Shown: positions 27,340-36,971, numbered from the stretch's first letter. The stretch is DNA of 64,000 bases from Algimonas porphyrae (GCF_041429795.1 NZ_CP163424.1:1800001-1864000); one strand, 5' to 3'. The notes: generated by a model not told the origin, from the letters alone. A program made the numbers and translations.

Positions 27340-27982
27340 GTCTGTCCATTCCCTTCGCTTGCGCGATGAACGCTTTAATCAAGGCTGGATCCTTTACGCC
27401 GGGCGAAATTTCGACACCAGACGCAACATCCACAATTGGCGCATGAGTTCGTCGAATTGCCTGCGCCAGATTGTCTGGATCCAGGCCGCCTGCCAGGATC
27501 CATTGTTTCGGCAGGGCTGCGCCTTTCAATATCGACCAGTCGAAGCGCAGTCCATGTCCACCGCGCGGGGCATCCTTGGGTGCGCCTTTGGGCGGCTTAG
27601 CGTCGAATAGAACCAGATCTGCAGAGCCGCTATAATCGGTTGCGAGGGCCACGTCGTCACGACTGTCTACAGGTACCGCCTTGATCACTGACAAGCCTGT
27701 CCGCGCGATTTGGGCCACGCGTGCCAGTGTCTCGAAGCCGTGTAGTTGAATATGCGTGAAGCCAGCCGCCTTGATGTCGGCTACAACTGTGTCCGACGGA
27801 TCGCCGGTAACGGCAACTTTATTGATCCGGACACCGTCTATTAGAGCTGCGGCCTGCGCGACGGACAGTCTGCGCGCGCTTTTCACCTCGACGATGAAGC
27901 CCAGATAATCCGCGCCCGCGTCTACCGCGACTGCGACATCGTCCGGACGGGTCAGCCCGCAGATTTTAACCTGTGTCTGCAT
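27332..27982 (-). CDS. trpF: Phosphoribosylanthranilate isomerase
   Basis: Third step of tryptophan synthesis from anthranilate. 216 residues, TIM barrel, with the catalytic cysteine in [12 protein letters not shown] and the Asp in LVLFDAKPP, followed by [12 protein letters not shown] and VDVASGVE. It begins 33 bp after the stop of the cysteine-synthase-like gene and overlaps trpB, so at least trpF-trpB-trpA form one transcript. Confidence 0.96.
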   Translation of the reverse strand: MQTQVKICGLTRPDDVAVAVDAGADYLGFIVEVKSARRLSVAQAAALIDGVRINKVAVTGDPSDTVVADIKAAGFTHIQLHGFETLARVAQIARTGLSVIKAVPVDSRDDVALATDYSGSADLVLFDAKPPKGAPKDAPRGGHGLRFDWSILKGAALPKQWILAGGLDPDNLAQAIRRTHAPIVDVASGVEISPGVKDPALIKAFIAQAKGMDRHG

Positions 27983-28015
27983 TGCGGGCGCGCATAGCGA
28001 TGCCCGTCTGCAATG

Positions 28016-29065
28016 TCACCCGATGACGTCGAAGCCATGCAGTTCGATATCCGGGCAAAGATAGTCGGGCTTCACGGGTTCGCGCTTCGTCAGATCCGTC
28101 GATAGATATTTCTTTGAATCGTCACAGAAGACAGTCACCACATCGCCGCCCTGATCTCCGGCTTTCACCGCGCCGATCAGATTGGCTCCGGAGCTGATCC
28201 CGACGCCAAGCCCCAGCTCAGCCGACAGACGTTGCGCCATGATGATGCCGTCGCCGTCATTGACAGACACCACACTGTCCAAGCTTTGCAGGCAGAGAAT
28301 GTCGGGGATGAAGTCGTCCGAAACACCCTGAATGCGATGCTTGCCGGTCTTGTAGCCTGTGGAGAGCGTCGGGCTTTCCATCGGTTCCAGCGGATGAATC
28401 CGGATCGATGGATCGGCACATCGCAAGGCTTTGCCAACGCCCATGACCGTTCCGCCTGTGCCGACGCCGGCCACGAAAGCGGATGCGGTTGCGCCCGCCA
28501 GTGTGAGTTGGGCCAGGATTTCCGGACCCGTCGTGCGGCAATGCGCGTTGCAATTGTCTTCATTCTCGAATTGGCGCGGCAGGAACACGTCATTGCGTGA
28601 TCGCGCCAATTCCTGTGTCTTGGCAATGCTACCGAGGAAACCGCCTTCCGCGTGGCTCACCAGGCGGACATCGGCGCCGTAATTGCGCATCAGTTCGATC
28701 CGTTCCACGCTCATCCAGTCCGGCATGTAGATCACGACCGGATGACCCAGTGCGCGCCCGAGCGCGGACAGAGCGATGCCGGCATTGCCGCTCGTGGCTT
28801 CGACAATCGTGTCGCCGGGGCGCAGCGCGCCCGTCTCATAGGCCCTGCGCAGGACTTCCAGCGCCATCCGATCCTTGATGGAGCCGGACAGATTGAAATA
28901 TTCCAGCTTGGCGAAAACCCGTCGGGGCTCGCCCTTATAGGACAGGTCGATCGCGATCATCGGCGTGTTGCCGATCAGCCTTTCCAGACAGCGAAAGGGC
29001 TTCGGCTCGACATAATCGGCCCGTGAAAACGGGATCGGATCGTGGATCAGGGACATATCGCTCAT
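28016..29065 (-). CDS. PLP-dependent cysteine synthase family protein
   Basis: 349 residues of the fold II beta-replacement family. [13 protein letters not shown] near the N-terminus, the PLP lysine in [11 protein letters not shown], the phosphate loop [15 protein letters not shown] and SSGANLIGA near the end. The family makes cysteine from O-acetyl- or O-phosphoserine or cystathionine from homocysteine; which reaction applies cannot be read from the sequence. It precedes trpF by 33 bp and is divergent from an Lrp-type regulator 92 bp away. Confidence 0.85.
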   Translation of the reverse strand: MSDMSLIHDPIPFSRADYVEPKPFRCLERLIGNTPMIAIDLSYKGEPRRVFAKLEYFNLSGSIKDRMALEVLRRAYETGALRPGDTIVEATSGNAGIALSALGRALGHPVVIYMPDWMSVERIELMRNYGADVRLVSHAEGGFLGSIAKTQELARSRNDVFLPRQFENEDNCNAHCRTTGPEILAQLTLAGATASAFVAGVGTGGTVMGVGKALRCADPSIRIHPLEPMESPTLSTGYKTGKHRIQGVSDDFIPDILCLQSLDSVVSVNDGDGIIMAQRLSAELGLGVGISSGANLIGAVKAGDQGGDVVTVFCDDSKKYLSTDLTKREPVKPDYLCPDIELHGFDVIG

Positions 29066-29157
29066 AGGCGCCCTCTAGTGAAACGTCCCTGTTGAAATCA
29101 TCGTAATGGTTGAGCTCCCTCATGGCCTTTTATCAAAAAACCTTCTACCAGCTGTTC

Positions 29158-29619
29158 ATGACGCCGAAAATTGACACCGTAGATAGGAAAATCCTGGCAG
29201 CGCTTCAATCGGACGCCACGCAGTCACTCGATTCCATCGCCGAGCGCTTGAGTGTATCGCTCAACACGGTCTGGCGGCGGGTTCGGCGGCTTGAGACCGA
29301 AGGCGTCATCGAAAAGCGTGTAGCCCTTATTGATAATGAGGCGATCGGCCTGCCGCTGACCGCCTTCGTTCACATCCGGACCGACAATCACTCCGCCGAC
29401 TGGGCCGCGCAGTTCGCCAGAACGGTGGACTCGATCCCGGAGATTGTCGAATTCTACCGACTGGCCGGAGACGTGGACTATATCATCAAGATGATGATCG
29501 CCTCGGTCGCCGATTATGACCGCGTCTACCAGCAACTCATCGCCAAGGTGCAGATCAGCGATGTATCGGCCAGCTTCGCGATGGAGAAACTGAAATTCAC
29601 CACCGAGCTTCCGCTATAG
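29158..29619 (+). CDS. Lrp/AsnC family transcriptional regulator
   Basis: 153 residues from ATG 29158 (MTPKIDTVDRKIL), a start that gives the normal N-terminus; the frame opens earlier at 29110. The helix-turn-helix is DSIAERLSVSLNTVWRRVRRLETEGVI, followed by the RAM ligand-binding domain with VEFYRLAGDVDYIIKMMIASVADYDRVYQQL. Lrp proteins sense amino acids; the divergent position beside the cysteine-synthase-like gene suggests control of that gene and its own. Confidence 0.9.
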   Translation: MTPKIDTVDRKILAALQSDATQSLDSIAERLSVSLNTVWRRVRRLETEGVIEKRVALIDNEAIGLPLTAFVHIRTDNHSADWAAQFARTVDSIPEIVEFYRLAGDVDYIIKMMIASVADYDRVYQQLIAKVQISDVSASFAMEKLKFTTELPL

Positions 29620-30438
29620 CGCCTCAAGGACGGCCTTTGCGGCCCCTTGCGGATCGACATCCATGAAGCCGAAGCCCCAGTCCTGATAATCGACGACACG
29701 GCCATTCTTTAGCAGCGGCGCGACGCGCGGCGTCAATTCGAACAGCATGTCGTTCGGGTTCAGCACGGTGATGGCATGATCCAGTGTCGCAACGCGGTCC
29801 GGAAAATGCGCATTATAGGCGAACGCCGCCTTGTGCCCCCATTCATAAGCGTCGCCCGCCCGGTTGTTTTCAGCCACGCTGGCCGCCAGCATTTCCAGCG
29901 TGACGCCCGGACCGCGATGTTTGATCGCCGCGTCCCATTGGCCTTGGAAGCGCGTGCCGGCCTCATCGAGCGGTACTTCGGTGAACATATGTTCGAACTC
30001 AGCCTGTTCGTCGGACGTGAGTACGAGAGCGGAGACCATGACGATCCCGGCGACATCGCCCGGGCGTTGCCAGGCCATCTCGGTTGCGACCTTCGCGCCT
30101 GTATGATGGCCGAGAATATCGATCGTTCCCGCAGAATCGAGCAGGCCCAGCGCGTCCACCACCGCCCAGGCTGAGCGCGCATAGTTGGGGACGGTCGCGT
30201 CTGCCTGCGCCAAGGGCACATCGCTTTCGCCGTGGCCCGGACTGTCGACGGCAATCACATACCGCTCCTCGCCAGTTTGCTGGTTGGCGAGGTGCGGCAG
30301 GATGGTGACGAATTCACGGCTGCTCTTCGGACTTTGATGAAGGCAGAGGAGCGGACGGGCTTTTGCCGCCGGATTGCCACATGTCCGGTAGTGAACCTGC
30401 CCGAACGGGCCGTCGACGAAATGACGCCGGATCGTCAT
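29614..30438 (-). CDS. Alpha/beta fold protein with a G-H-H-T-G elbow
   Basis: 274 residues with the alpha/beta-hydrolase layout: LCLHQSPKSSREF (oxyanion region), DSPGHGESD, the turn ILGHHTGAKVATEMAW, and an ending segment with Asp/His-containing loops. At the nucleophile elbow the G-X-Ser-X-G pattern is replaced by G-H-H-T-G, putting His where Ser, Cys or Asp should be. It may use other chemistry or may not be a hydrolase. It overlaps the upstream DUF1838 gene by four bases (ATGA) and the convergent Lrp gene by six. Confidence 0.8.
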   Translation of the reverse strand: MTIRRHFVDGPFGQVHYRTCGNPAAKARPLLCLHQSPKSSREFVTILPHLANQQTGEERYVIAVDSPGHGESDVPLAQADATVPNYARSAWAVVDALGLLDSAGTIDILGHHTGAKVATEMAWQRPGDVAGIVMVSALVLTSDEQAEFEHMFTEVPLDEAGTRFQGQWDAAIKHRGPGVTLEMLAASVAENNRAGDAYEWGHKAAFAYNAHFPDRVATLDHAITVLNPNDMLFELTPRVAPLLKNGRVVDYQDWGFGFMDVDPQGAAKAVLEAL

Positions 30439-31328
30439 TCGCCACTCTCAAGCACGAAGTCAGCCGGGCGGCCCTGCAGGCGGCGAATATCGGCCAGATC
30501 TGCCGGCGGGGCCGTATAGAGCGGTGCATCCGCCTCGATATAGTCGCGCAGGCTTTGTGGCACGTCCGCATAATCATCGATCCGCCAGGTCTGCATATGC
30601 ATCGCGCCCATCCTCACGCCGTCCGACTTGGCAAAATCGGGCAGCGGACCGTAGCGCATGAAGGTGATGGAAGCGGGACCGTCTTCCGCCTCATCCGGAA
30701 TGATGAAGTCATAGTTTTCGAACGTCTGATAGCGGCTTCCGTCCGGCAGGGGGAAATCCAGGAAGAGCGGCGCGGTGTAGAGCGACAGCTCCCCGATCTG
30801 CCGCACGGTGATGTCCGTGCCGGGGCCGATCCGCTGCACGCGCGGTTCCTTGCCCTGTTCGACATAGGTTTCCAGATAGGCGCTGCCATCATCCGGCTGC
30901 CGCAGCTCATAGCTGATGAATTGATAGGGATAGGCGATCGGATCGACCGGTTCGCCGTCGACCATACGCACGACATCGTTGGTCATGGCGTCGCGATAAA
31001 TATAGATCTTGCGCGAATATTGTTCGGCCTTGGTGGCGGAGACGCGACGCGCATTGGAAATGTCATAGCCTTCGATGCGGTAGAGCAGCTCGCCGCCGGG
31101 AAAGGCGCGCAGCGTACCAACGGAATACCAGTAGACCGGCTCGCCATCGCCGATCACATCCGGCGCACCGGCCCGGGTCTCGACCCATTGATCGAAGCGC
31201 TCCGCCGTCCAGCCATTGGCTTCCGCGCTGGCCGGATCGGGCCAGTCGGGCGCGTCCGGGGCTGAGGTCGCACAGGCTGTCAGCAGCAAAGCCGCAGTCA
31301 GGGCGAGGGGGCGAGCAAATGGGTGCAT
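30435..31328 (-). CDS. DUF1838-family lipoprotein
   Basis: 297 residues with a lipobox (LALTAALLLTAC), so lipid-anchored. The body matches the DUF1838 pattern: YWYSVGTLRAFPGGELLYRIEGYDISNARR, IYIYRDAMTNDVVRMVDGEPVDPIAYPYQFISYEL and the late MQTWRIDDYADVPQSLRDYIEADAPLY. Function of the domain is unknown. It heads a two-gene operon with the unusual alpha/beta-fold protein, to which it is coupled by ATGA. Confidence 0.82.
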   Translation of the reverse strand: MHPFARPLALTAALLLTACATSAPDAPDWPDPASAEANGWTAERFDQWVETRAGAPDVIGDGEPVYWYSVGTLRAFPGGELLYRIEGYDISNARRVSATKAEQYSRKIYIYRDAMTNDVVRMVDGEPVDPIAYPYQFISYELRQPDDGSAYLETYVEQGKEPRVQRIGPGTDITVRQIGELSLYTAPLFLDFPLPDGSRYQTFENYDFIIPDEAEDGPASITFMRYGPLPDFAKSDGVRMGAMHMQTWRIDDYADVPQSLRDYIEADAPLYTAPPADLADIRRLQGRPADFVLESGE

Positions 31329-31482
31329 GGATCAATCCTCCTGCACCCGGTCTAGCGTGTCGTCCTGAGAGCTCCATGCGTTTGCTCAAGCGACCAGATT
31401 TTCATGTGGGCAGAGGGAAGTGTGCGACCGGGCCTCACCCATCTCGGGCGCCACGGCGTTGAGGCGGTCTGTGCCTGATAAA

Positions 31483-31873
31483 GACACGAGGCGCGGGCTT
31501 CGCCACATCGATGGCAAAGCAAAGAATAACCAGTTTACGACGGGGCGAAGCCCGCGCGTTGGTTGTCCGGATACGGTCACGCGCCCTGCCACAGGTCCGG
31601 GTCAGAACGGGATGAGGGGAACGGTCTCCACACGGCCGCAGCTCGGCGCGCATATCAAAGGCGCACGCCCCCTCTCATTCCCGTCGCAGCCGGAACATCC
31701 ATCACATGACGCGGGTCGGACAGGCTCGTCGCGTTGCACGTCGCGACATCGCTGCCAGTCGGATCGGGGTGACGCGACCCCCTCACGGCGGTCACGGCGC
31801 ATCGCTGCAAGATGCGCCCCGTTCCGAATAACCCGGACACCCTGTCCCACCAGGGTCATGCAACCTCCTCGTG
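31483..31873 (-). ncRNA. Candidate structured RNA, copy B (about 391 nt)
   Basis: Related to the segment at 13986-14384 on the opposite strand. Read on the minus strand, CACGAGG (31873-31867) pairs with CCTCGTG (31491-31485). Next to the 3' strand lies a 14-bp perfect hairpin, GCGCGGGCTTCGCC with GGCGAAGCCCGCGC (31557-31544 and 31504-31491), enclosing a 39-nt loop whose GTCGTAAACTGGTTATTCT resembles GACGAAACGGTACTTCT of copy A. Another 8-bp stem is GGCGCATC/GATGCGCC at about 31796-31818. Upstream, the block CACAAAACCCATCCCC begins 55 nt before the closing helix, against 56 nt in copy A. It lies downstream of aqpZ on the same strand. Confidence 0.55.
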
Positions 31874-31985
31874 AACGGGACAGAGGCGCAGTGTGACTGA
31901 GTTTTTGCGGGAGGGGATGGGTTTTGTGCAGAGCCCGCTCCGACCAGGCCTTCAAGCGCGCCGGAGCGGGGATTGATCGACAGAG

Positions 31986-32699
31986 TTAAATGTCGCCTTT
32001 GACTTCCAGCGCCGCTTCATCATCGGCAAACGTCTCTTCCAGCAGATGCGTCCGGAACAGCAGACCCGCCAGAACCGCACCGATCAGGGGCGCGACGAAG
32101 AACAGCCAGAGCTGCCCCAGGCCGGTGAACAAGGCCGGGCCAAAGCTGCGGGCCGGATTGACCGACACGCCTGTGACCTGAATGCCGAGCAGGTGAATGC
32201 CCCACAGGGTCAGGCCAATGGCGAGGCCGGCAAAGGCTGTCGGCGCGCGCGTCTGCGTCGCACCGAGGATGACGGTGACGAACAGGAAGGTCGCTACGAT
32301 CTCGAAGATCAGCGCCGACTGCAGGCTATATTCGCCGAGATAGCCCGCGCCCCAGCCATTCTGGCCCAGCCCGTTTTCTGCCAGCGAATAGTCCGCCCGG
32401 CCTGTTGCGATCATATAAAGAATGCCCGCGCCGATGGCGGCGCCGATGAACTGCGCGATCCAGTACTGGATCATGTCGCCCGCACTCATCCGGCCCGACA
32501 CAAACGCGCCGAGCGAGACCGCCGGGTTGATATGGCAGCCCGAAATCGGCCCGATACCGTAAGCCATAGCCACAATCGCCAAGCCGAACGCTGCCGCAAT
32601 CCCGGCATGGCCGACCTCGGCCCCCGCCAGCACCGCCGTGCCACACCCGATCAACACCAGCGTCGCCGTGCCGATCAGTTCTGCTATAAATTTCTTCAT
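31986..32699 (-). CDS. aqpZ: Aquaporin Z
   Basis: Inner-membrane water channel. 237 residues, six transmembrane helices and two half-helices with the NPA motifs HINPAVSLG (58-60) and VNPARSFGPA, the second carrying the selectivity-filter Arg. GIGPISGCH before the first NPA is typical of AqpZ. ATG 32699 is chosen because GGGGAGGAACC lies just upstream and MKKFIAELIGT is the family N-terminus; the longer frame reads through repeats. Downstream lies structured RNA copy B. Confidence 0.93.
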   Translation of the reverse strand: MKKFIAELIGTATLVLIGCGTAVLAGAEVGHAGIAAAFGLAIVAMAYGIGPISGCHINPAVSLGAFVSGRMSAGDMIQYWIAQFIGAAIGAGILYMIATGRADYSLAENGLGQNGWGAGYLGEYSLQSALIFEIVATFLFVTVILGATQTRAPTAFAGLAIGLTLWGIHLLGIQVTGVSVNPARSFGPALFTGLGQLWLFFVAPLIGAVLAGLLFRTHLLEETFADDEAALEVKGDI

Positions 32700-32799
32700 G
32701 ATGGTTCCTCCCCAGGATGGGGAGAATGTCAGGAGTGGGAGGTGAATGGGGGATGAATGGGGATTTTCGTTCCTTCCGCTCCTGCCGACCCTCCGCATC

Positions 32800-32820
32800 G
32801 ATCACTCCATTGGACTGATC
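32800..32820. repeat. Degenerate palindrome resembling family R3
   Basis: GATCA at 32800-32804 and TGATC at 32816-32820 flank TCCA-T-TGGA; one C-C mismatch interrupts the arms. It resembles the R3 palindromes (centre GATCCAATGGATC) and lies in the 171-bp gap between aqpZ and the GIY-YIG gene. No other feature is seen in that gap. Confidence 0.4.
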
Positions 32821-32870
32821 TTTGGCTACGACGTCCAGCCCATCTCCCATCACTATCGTCTGGCTAAGTC

Positions 32871-33170
32871 CTAACTGAAGTCGAGCGGGTTCAGTTTCAG
32901 ATCAAACCAGTCCGGATTGTCGGCTTCGATCAGCGCGATCTTCCAAGCGCGCTTCCACCGCTTCACGGCATTTTCACGCGCCACAGCCTCCATCAGCGTG
33001 TCGAACGCCTCATAATATACGAGCCTGTCACACCCGTGCTTCGCCGTGAAACTGTTCGGATTAGCCTTGGTCTTATGCTCGTAATTCCGCGCCGCCAGAT
33101 CACGGGTCGATCCGACATAGATCGTCCCGTTCTTCCGGTTGACCATGATGTAGAACCAACCGCCCACCAT
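32871..33170 (-). CDS. GIY-YIG nuclease family protein
   Basis: 99 residues, a stand-alone GIY-YIG domain of the UvrC-N/YhbQ type. GWFYIMVNRKNGTIYVGSTRDLAARNYEHK holds the two tyrosines and the Arg of the motif, and EAVARENAVKRWKRAWKIALIEADNPDWFDL contains the metal-binding Glu. Small proteins of this kind are present in many copies in alphaproteobacterial genomes, often in repeat-rich gaps, as here. Role unknown; nuclease activity is plausible. Confidence 0.88.
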   Translation of the reverse strand: MVGGWFYIMVNRKNGTIYVGSTRDLAARNYEHKTKANPNSFTAKHGCDRLVYYEAFDTLMEAVARENAVKRWKRAWKIALIEADNPDWFDLKLNPLDFS

Positions 33171-33182
33171 GACCGCACTGTG

Positions 33183-33281
33183 TGGGAGATGGGCAGGCCG
33201 ATCAAGTCGGCCTGAGCGGGTGGAGGGCGGTTTCCCTTAATTTACCGCTCTCGCCGACTTGATCGGCGAGCCCATCTCCCA
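33183..33281. repeat. Composite inverted repeat containing two R1 hairpins
   Basis: Outer arms TGGGAGATGGGC (33183-33194) and GCCCATCTCCCA (33270-33281) pair perfectly over 12 bp. Inside lie two hairpins in opposite orientation: CAGGCCGA-TCAAG-TCGGCCTG (33194-33214) and CTCGCCGA-CTTGA-TCGGCGAG (33250-33270), each with 8-bp perfect arms. Together they could form a cruciform or a long branched RNA structure. It lies immediately upstream of the GIY-YIG gene, over its probable promoter. Confidence 0.8.
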
Positions 33282-33391
33282 ATCCTTTCGGTGATTCAAG
33301 TCATCTCCGTCATGGCCAGGGCGGTCACTCTTGCCATCACGCCCTCAACCTCATAAGCGCCTGATCCCAAACAAAACTGATGGAGGGTGTC

Positions 33392-33600
33392 ATGCCAAAA
33401 TATACCAAGCACGACGAAAACCGCCCGTCCTTTCGAGCGGACTTCTAAACGCCGCAAGGGCTTCCCCAGCGAGACCCGCGTCAAACGCGGTCACCGCACC
33501 ATCAAGGGCGGCGAGATTGAGCTGATCGAAAAGCTAGGCCGCAATGATCCCTGTCCCTGCGGAAGCGGACGGAGATTTTAAGAAATGCTGCTTTAAGGGA
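33392..33600 (+). pseudogene. SEC-C motif protein, broken by two one-base shifts
   Basis: A start codon with a good GGAGGG ribosome-binding site (33382-33387) opens [14 protein letters not shown] and then hits a stop. Removing one T from TTT at 33431-33433 restores [19 protein letters not shown] and [19 protein letters not shown]; removing one T from TTTT at 33576-33579 restores KKCC, completing the C-X-C...C-C zinc site of SEC-C domains. No natural stop follows soon in the repaired frame (it runs to 33720), so real decay is also possible. Confidence 0.65.
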
Positions 33601-33672
33601 GGACGGCTTCGATGGGAGCCGGAGGGATTATTATGTACGGTGAGGTCTGATGGCTCTGACCGAGTTCCCGCT

Positions 33673-33693
33673 CCCGCCGACTTGATCGGCGGG
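33673..33693. repeat. Intergenic hairpin, family R1
   Basis: CCCGCCGA (33673-33680), loop CTTGA, TCGGCGGG (33686-33693), 8-bp perfect arms, followed by TGCATCT where other copies have CCATCT. It lies between the broken SEC-C gene and the AbiJ-like gene. Confidence 0.78.
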
Positions 33694-33716
33694 TGCATCT
33701 ATTATCGGTTTATGTG

Positions 33717-34538
33717 CTAGGAGGCCTCAGTAGTAAGCAAGTAGCTGATAAATGATGAGCATGCGCCAATCATATAGAGCGCTTCTGCCTCGCTGACAGA
33801 TGCGGTGTCCTCATGGATAAGAGAATGGCGGATGCCGTCGACGTCAGACGTATAGCCGTACATTTTGCTAAATGAGTTAGCAAGGGCTGGGTGAAGAGCC
33901 TTTTTCTTTTTTAGGCTACTTAAAAGCTCACCCAAAGTACCACTTGAACCAGTTAGAAATCGCACTGTAGACTTAACAGCAGAGATACTTTCTCTCACAC
34001 TGTCGGCATATTTCTGTTGAGCAAGAGCCCGTGCCGCCTGTTCAAGATGTGCACTTGCACCATTTGCACTCGAATTTCGTGTGATCTCGAACGCAGATTC
34101 GAAAGCCTCAGCTTGTTCATTATTTCCGATAGCAATGAAATGTCGGTTTCTTACACGATAGGCCACGGCATGTTTGACGCATGCCGTGGCAATCCGATCA
34201 GCGCATCGTCCCGAGGTGTCACGCTCCATAAAGTATTCCAAATAATCGAACAGCTTTGGAAAAGCTGACAGATGTATTGAGTTGGCGATACGCTCTGCCG
34301 CCTCATACTTCATGTTTTTTGCCACAGGTTTTCCGAGTTCAATCACAGTAAAGTCTCGGAAAAGTTCTTTGCCTTCTGGACTGAGGTAGTAACCCCCCAT
34401 TGAGCCGTACAAACGAACGTGTTCGAGGGCTTCAATCATTGATAGATGTACGATATTCCGGAAGCCGTCTGGGATTTCTCCGAGTTTGAGTTGCTGTGGT
34501 TTCTCAATTAGCCCAGTTCGTTCTGTAAATCGTTGCAT
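33717..34538 (-). CDS. AbiJ-like protein with probable HEPN RNase domain
   Basis: 273 residues. The N-terminus QRFTERTGLIEKPQQLKLGEIPDGFRNIVHLSMIEAL has the pattern of the AbiJ N-terminal domain (AbiJ_N4 type), and the C-terminal helical part ends with GIRHSLIHEDTASVSEAEALYMIGACSSFISYLL, whose R-H-S-L-I-H is an R-X4-H motif of HEPN ribonucleases. Such proteins act in phage defence by abortive infection. ATG 34538 has AAGGAA upstream. The gene is visibly more AT-rich than its neighbours and lies directly after the groEL terminator, signs of recent gain. The family call is by eye; activity is inferred. Confidence 0.7.
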   Translation of the reverse strand: MQRFTERTGLIEKPQQLKLGEIPDGFRNIVHLSMIEALEHVRLYGSMGGYYLSPEGKELFRDFTVIELGKPVAKNMKYEAAERIANSIHLSAFPKLFDYLEYFMERDTSGRCADRIATACVKHAVAYRVRNRHFIAIGNNEQAEAFESAFEITRNSSANGASAHLEQAARALAQQKYADSVRESISAVKSTVRFLTGSSGTLGELLSSLKKKKALHPALANSFSKMYGYTSDVDGIRHSLIHEDTASVSEAEALYMIGACSSFISYLLTTEAS

Positions 34539-34560
34539 CGTATATTCCTTAATATAAAAG

Positions 34561-34586
34561 CCGCCCTGCATTCCTGCAAGGCGGCC
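34561..34586 (-). terminator. Intrinsic terminator of groESL
   Basis: GCCGCC (34561-34566) pairs with GGCGGC (34581-34586), with further TGCA/TGCA pairing in the loop region. On the minus strand it is followed by TTTTATATT. It is about 125 bp after the groEL stop and 23 bp before the AbiJ-like start codon, so any read-through would express that gene with the chaperonins. Confidence 0.75.
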
Positions 34587-34618
34587 TTTATTGGTTCCGA
34601 AGTTTTGAACCCGGCCCT

Positions 34619-34643
34619 GAATTTGATCCAATGGATCAAATTC
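34619..34643. repeat. Perfect palindrome, family R3
   Basis: GAATTTGATCC, loop AAT (34630-34632), GGATCAAATTC: 11-bp perfect arms. It shares ten arm bases on each side with the palindrome at 8241-8263 but has a different 3-nt loop. It lies between groEL and its terminator hairpin, in the 3' untranslated region. Confidence 0.8.
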
Positions 34644-34708
34644 TTCACGGGGCCGTTTTCAAAAGCTCTCAGGAATGGTCGCGTATGATGTAAGCCGCAG
34701 AGGGCGAC

Positions 34709-36346
<1,638 letters not shown>

Positions 36347-36404
36347 TTAGCTTCTCCAGTAAGTGGTGGTGTTCTTGATTGTGGGTTTGTCGAGGCGGGC
36401 GGCG

Positions 36405-36692
36405 TTAGCCGATCACGCCCATAATGTCGGATTCTTTCATGATCAGCAGGTCCTTGCCGTCGATCTTGACTTCCGTGCCGCCCCATTTGCCGAACAGAAC
36501 GCGGTCACCGACCTGAACGTCCAGCGTGTTGGTGGAACCGTCATCGTTGCGTGTGCCGGGTCCGACAGCGACGACTTGGCCCTCAGAGGGCTTTTCAGTG
36601 GCTGTGTCGGGGATGATGATGCCGCCGGCAGTTTTTGTGTCTTCTGCGACACGTTCTACGACCACGCGGTCGTGGAGGGGACGAAACTTCAT
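36405..36692 (-). CDS. groES: 10-kDa co-chaperonin GroES
   Basis: Lid of the GroEL chamber. 95 residues from ATG 36692 ([15 protein letters not shown]), with the mobile loop ...[19 protein letters not shown] and the ending [20 protein letters not shown]. The longer open frame upstream crosses the CIRCE operator and is not coding. First gene of groESL. Confidence 0.97.
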   Translation of the reverse strand: MKFRPLHDRVVVERVAEDTKTAGGIIIPDTATEKPSEGQVVAVGPGTRNDDGSTNTLDVQVGDRVLFGKWGGTEVKIDGKDLLIMKESDIMGVIG

Positions 36693-36728
36693 TGCGTCTT
36701 CTCTCTGATTTAAGGTTGGTAATAGCGC

Positions 36729-36755
36729 TTGGCACTCCCCGTATGAGAGTGCCAA
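36729..36755 (-). promoter_or_regulatory. CIRCE operator (HrcA site)
   Basis: TTGGCACTC (36729-36737), nine bases, GAGTGCCAA (36747-36755). It differs from the CIRCE consensus TTAGCACTC-N9-GAGTGCTAA by one symmetric base pair in each arm. It lies at the expected transcription start of groESL, 36 bp upstream of the groES ATG. The repressor gene hrcA is not in the window. Confidence 0.92.
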
Positions 36756-36762
36756 CGGGGCG

Positions 36763-36791
36763 CATGTATGCAGGGTGGGGAAGAGGTGCAA
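36763..36791 (-). promoter_or_regulatory. groESL promoter
   Basis: On the minus strand TTGCAC (36791-36786), a 17-bp spacer and TACATG (36768-36763), with start expected near 36756, at the edge of CIRCE. The -35 is preceded by C, giving CTTGCAC, and the -10 reads CATACAT, close to the alphaproteobacterial heat-shock sigma factor pattern, so both sigma32 and HrcA control are plausible. Confidence 0.6.
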
Positions 36792-36971
36792 GAGGCGCAA
36801 AGACAAAAACTCGAAAGTTTTGTGCAGAGGGCACCCAAACATATAAGTTGTGGTGCGAACAGCCCCTGGTGGACCGGACAGCCCCGACAAAAGGGGCAAT
36901 GCCTGTCACAGGGATTCATTCAGCGACCGATGTGTGGTAGCCCCATATTGACCGTCAGAGTATTTCTCTGA

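Noticed and set aside
31602..31859. 85-codon minus-strand frame with a good GAGGAGG ribosome-binding site inside RNA copy B
   Set aside because: The GAGGAGG belongs to the conserved closing helix, and copy A has ATA where this frame has its ATG, so the coding reading is not conserved.
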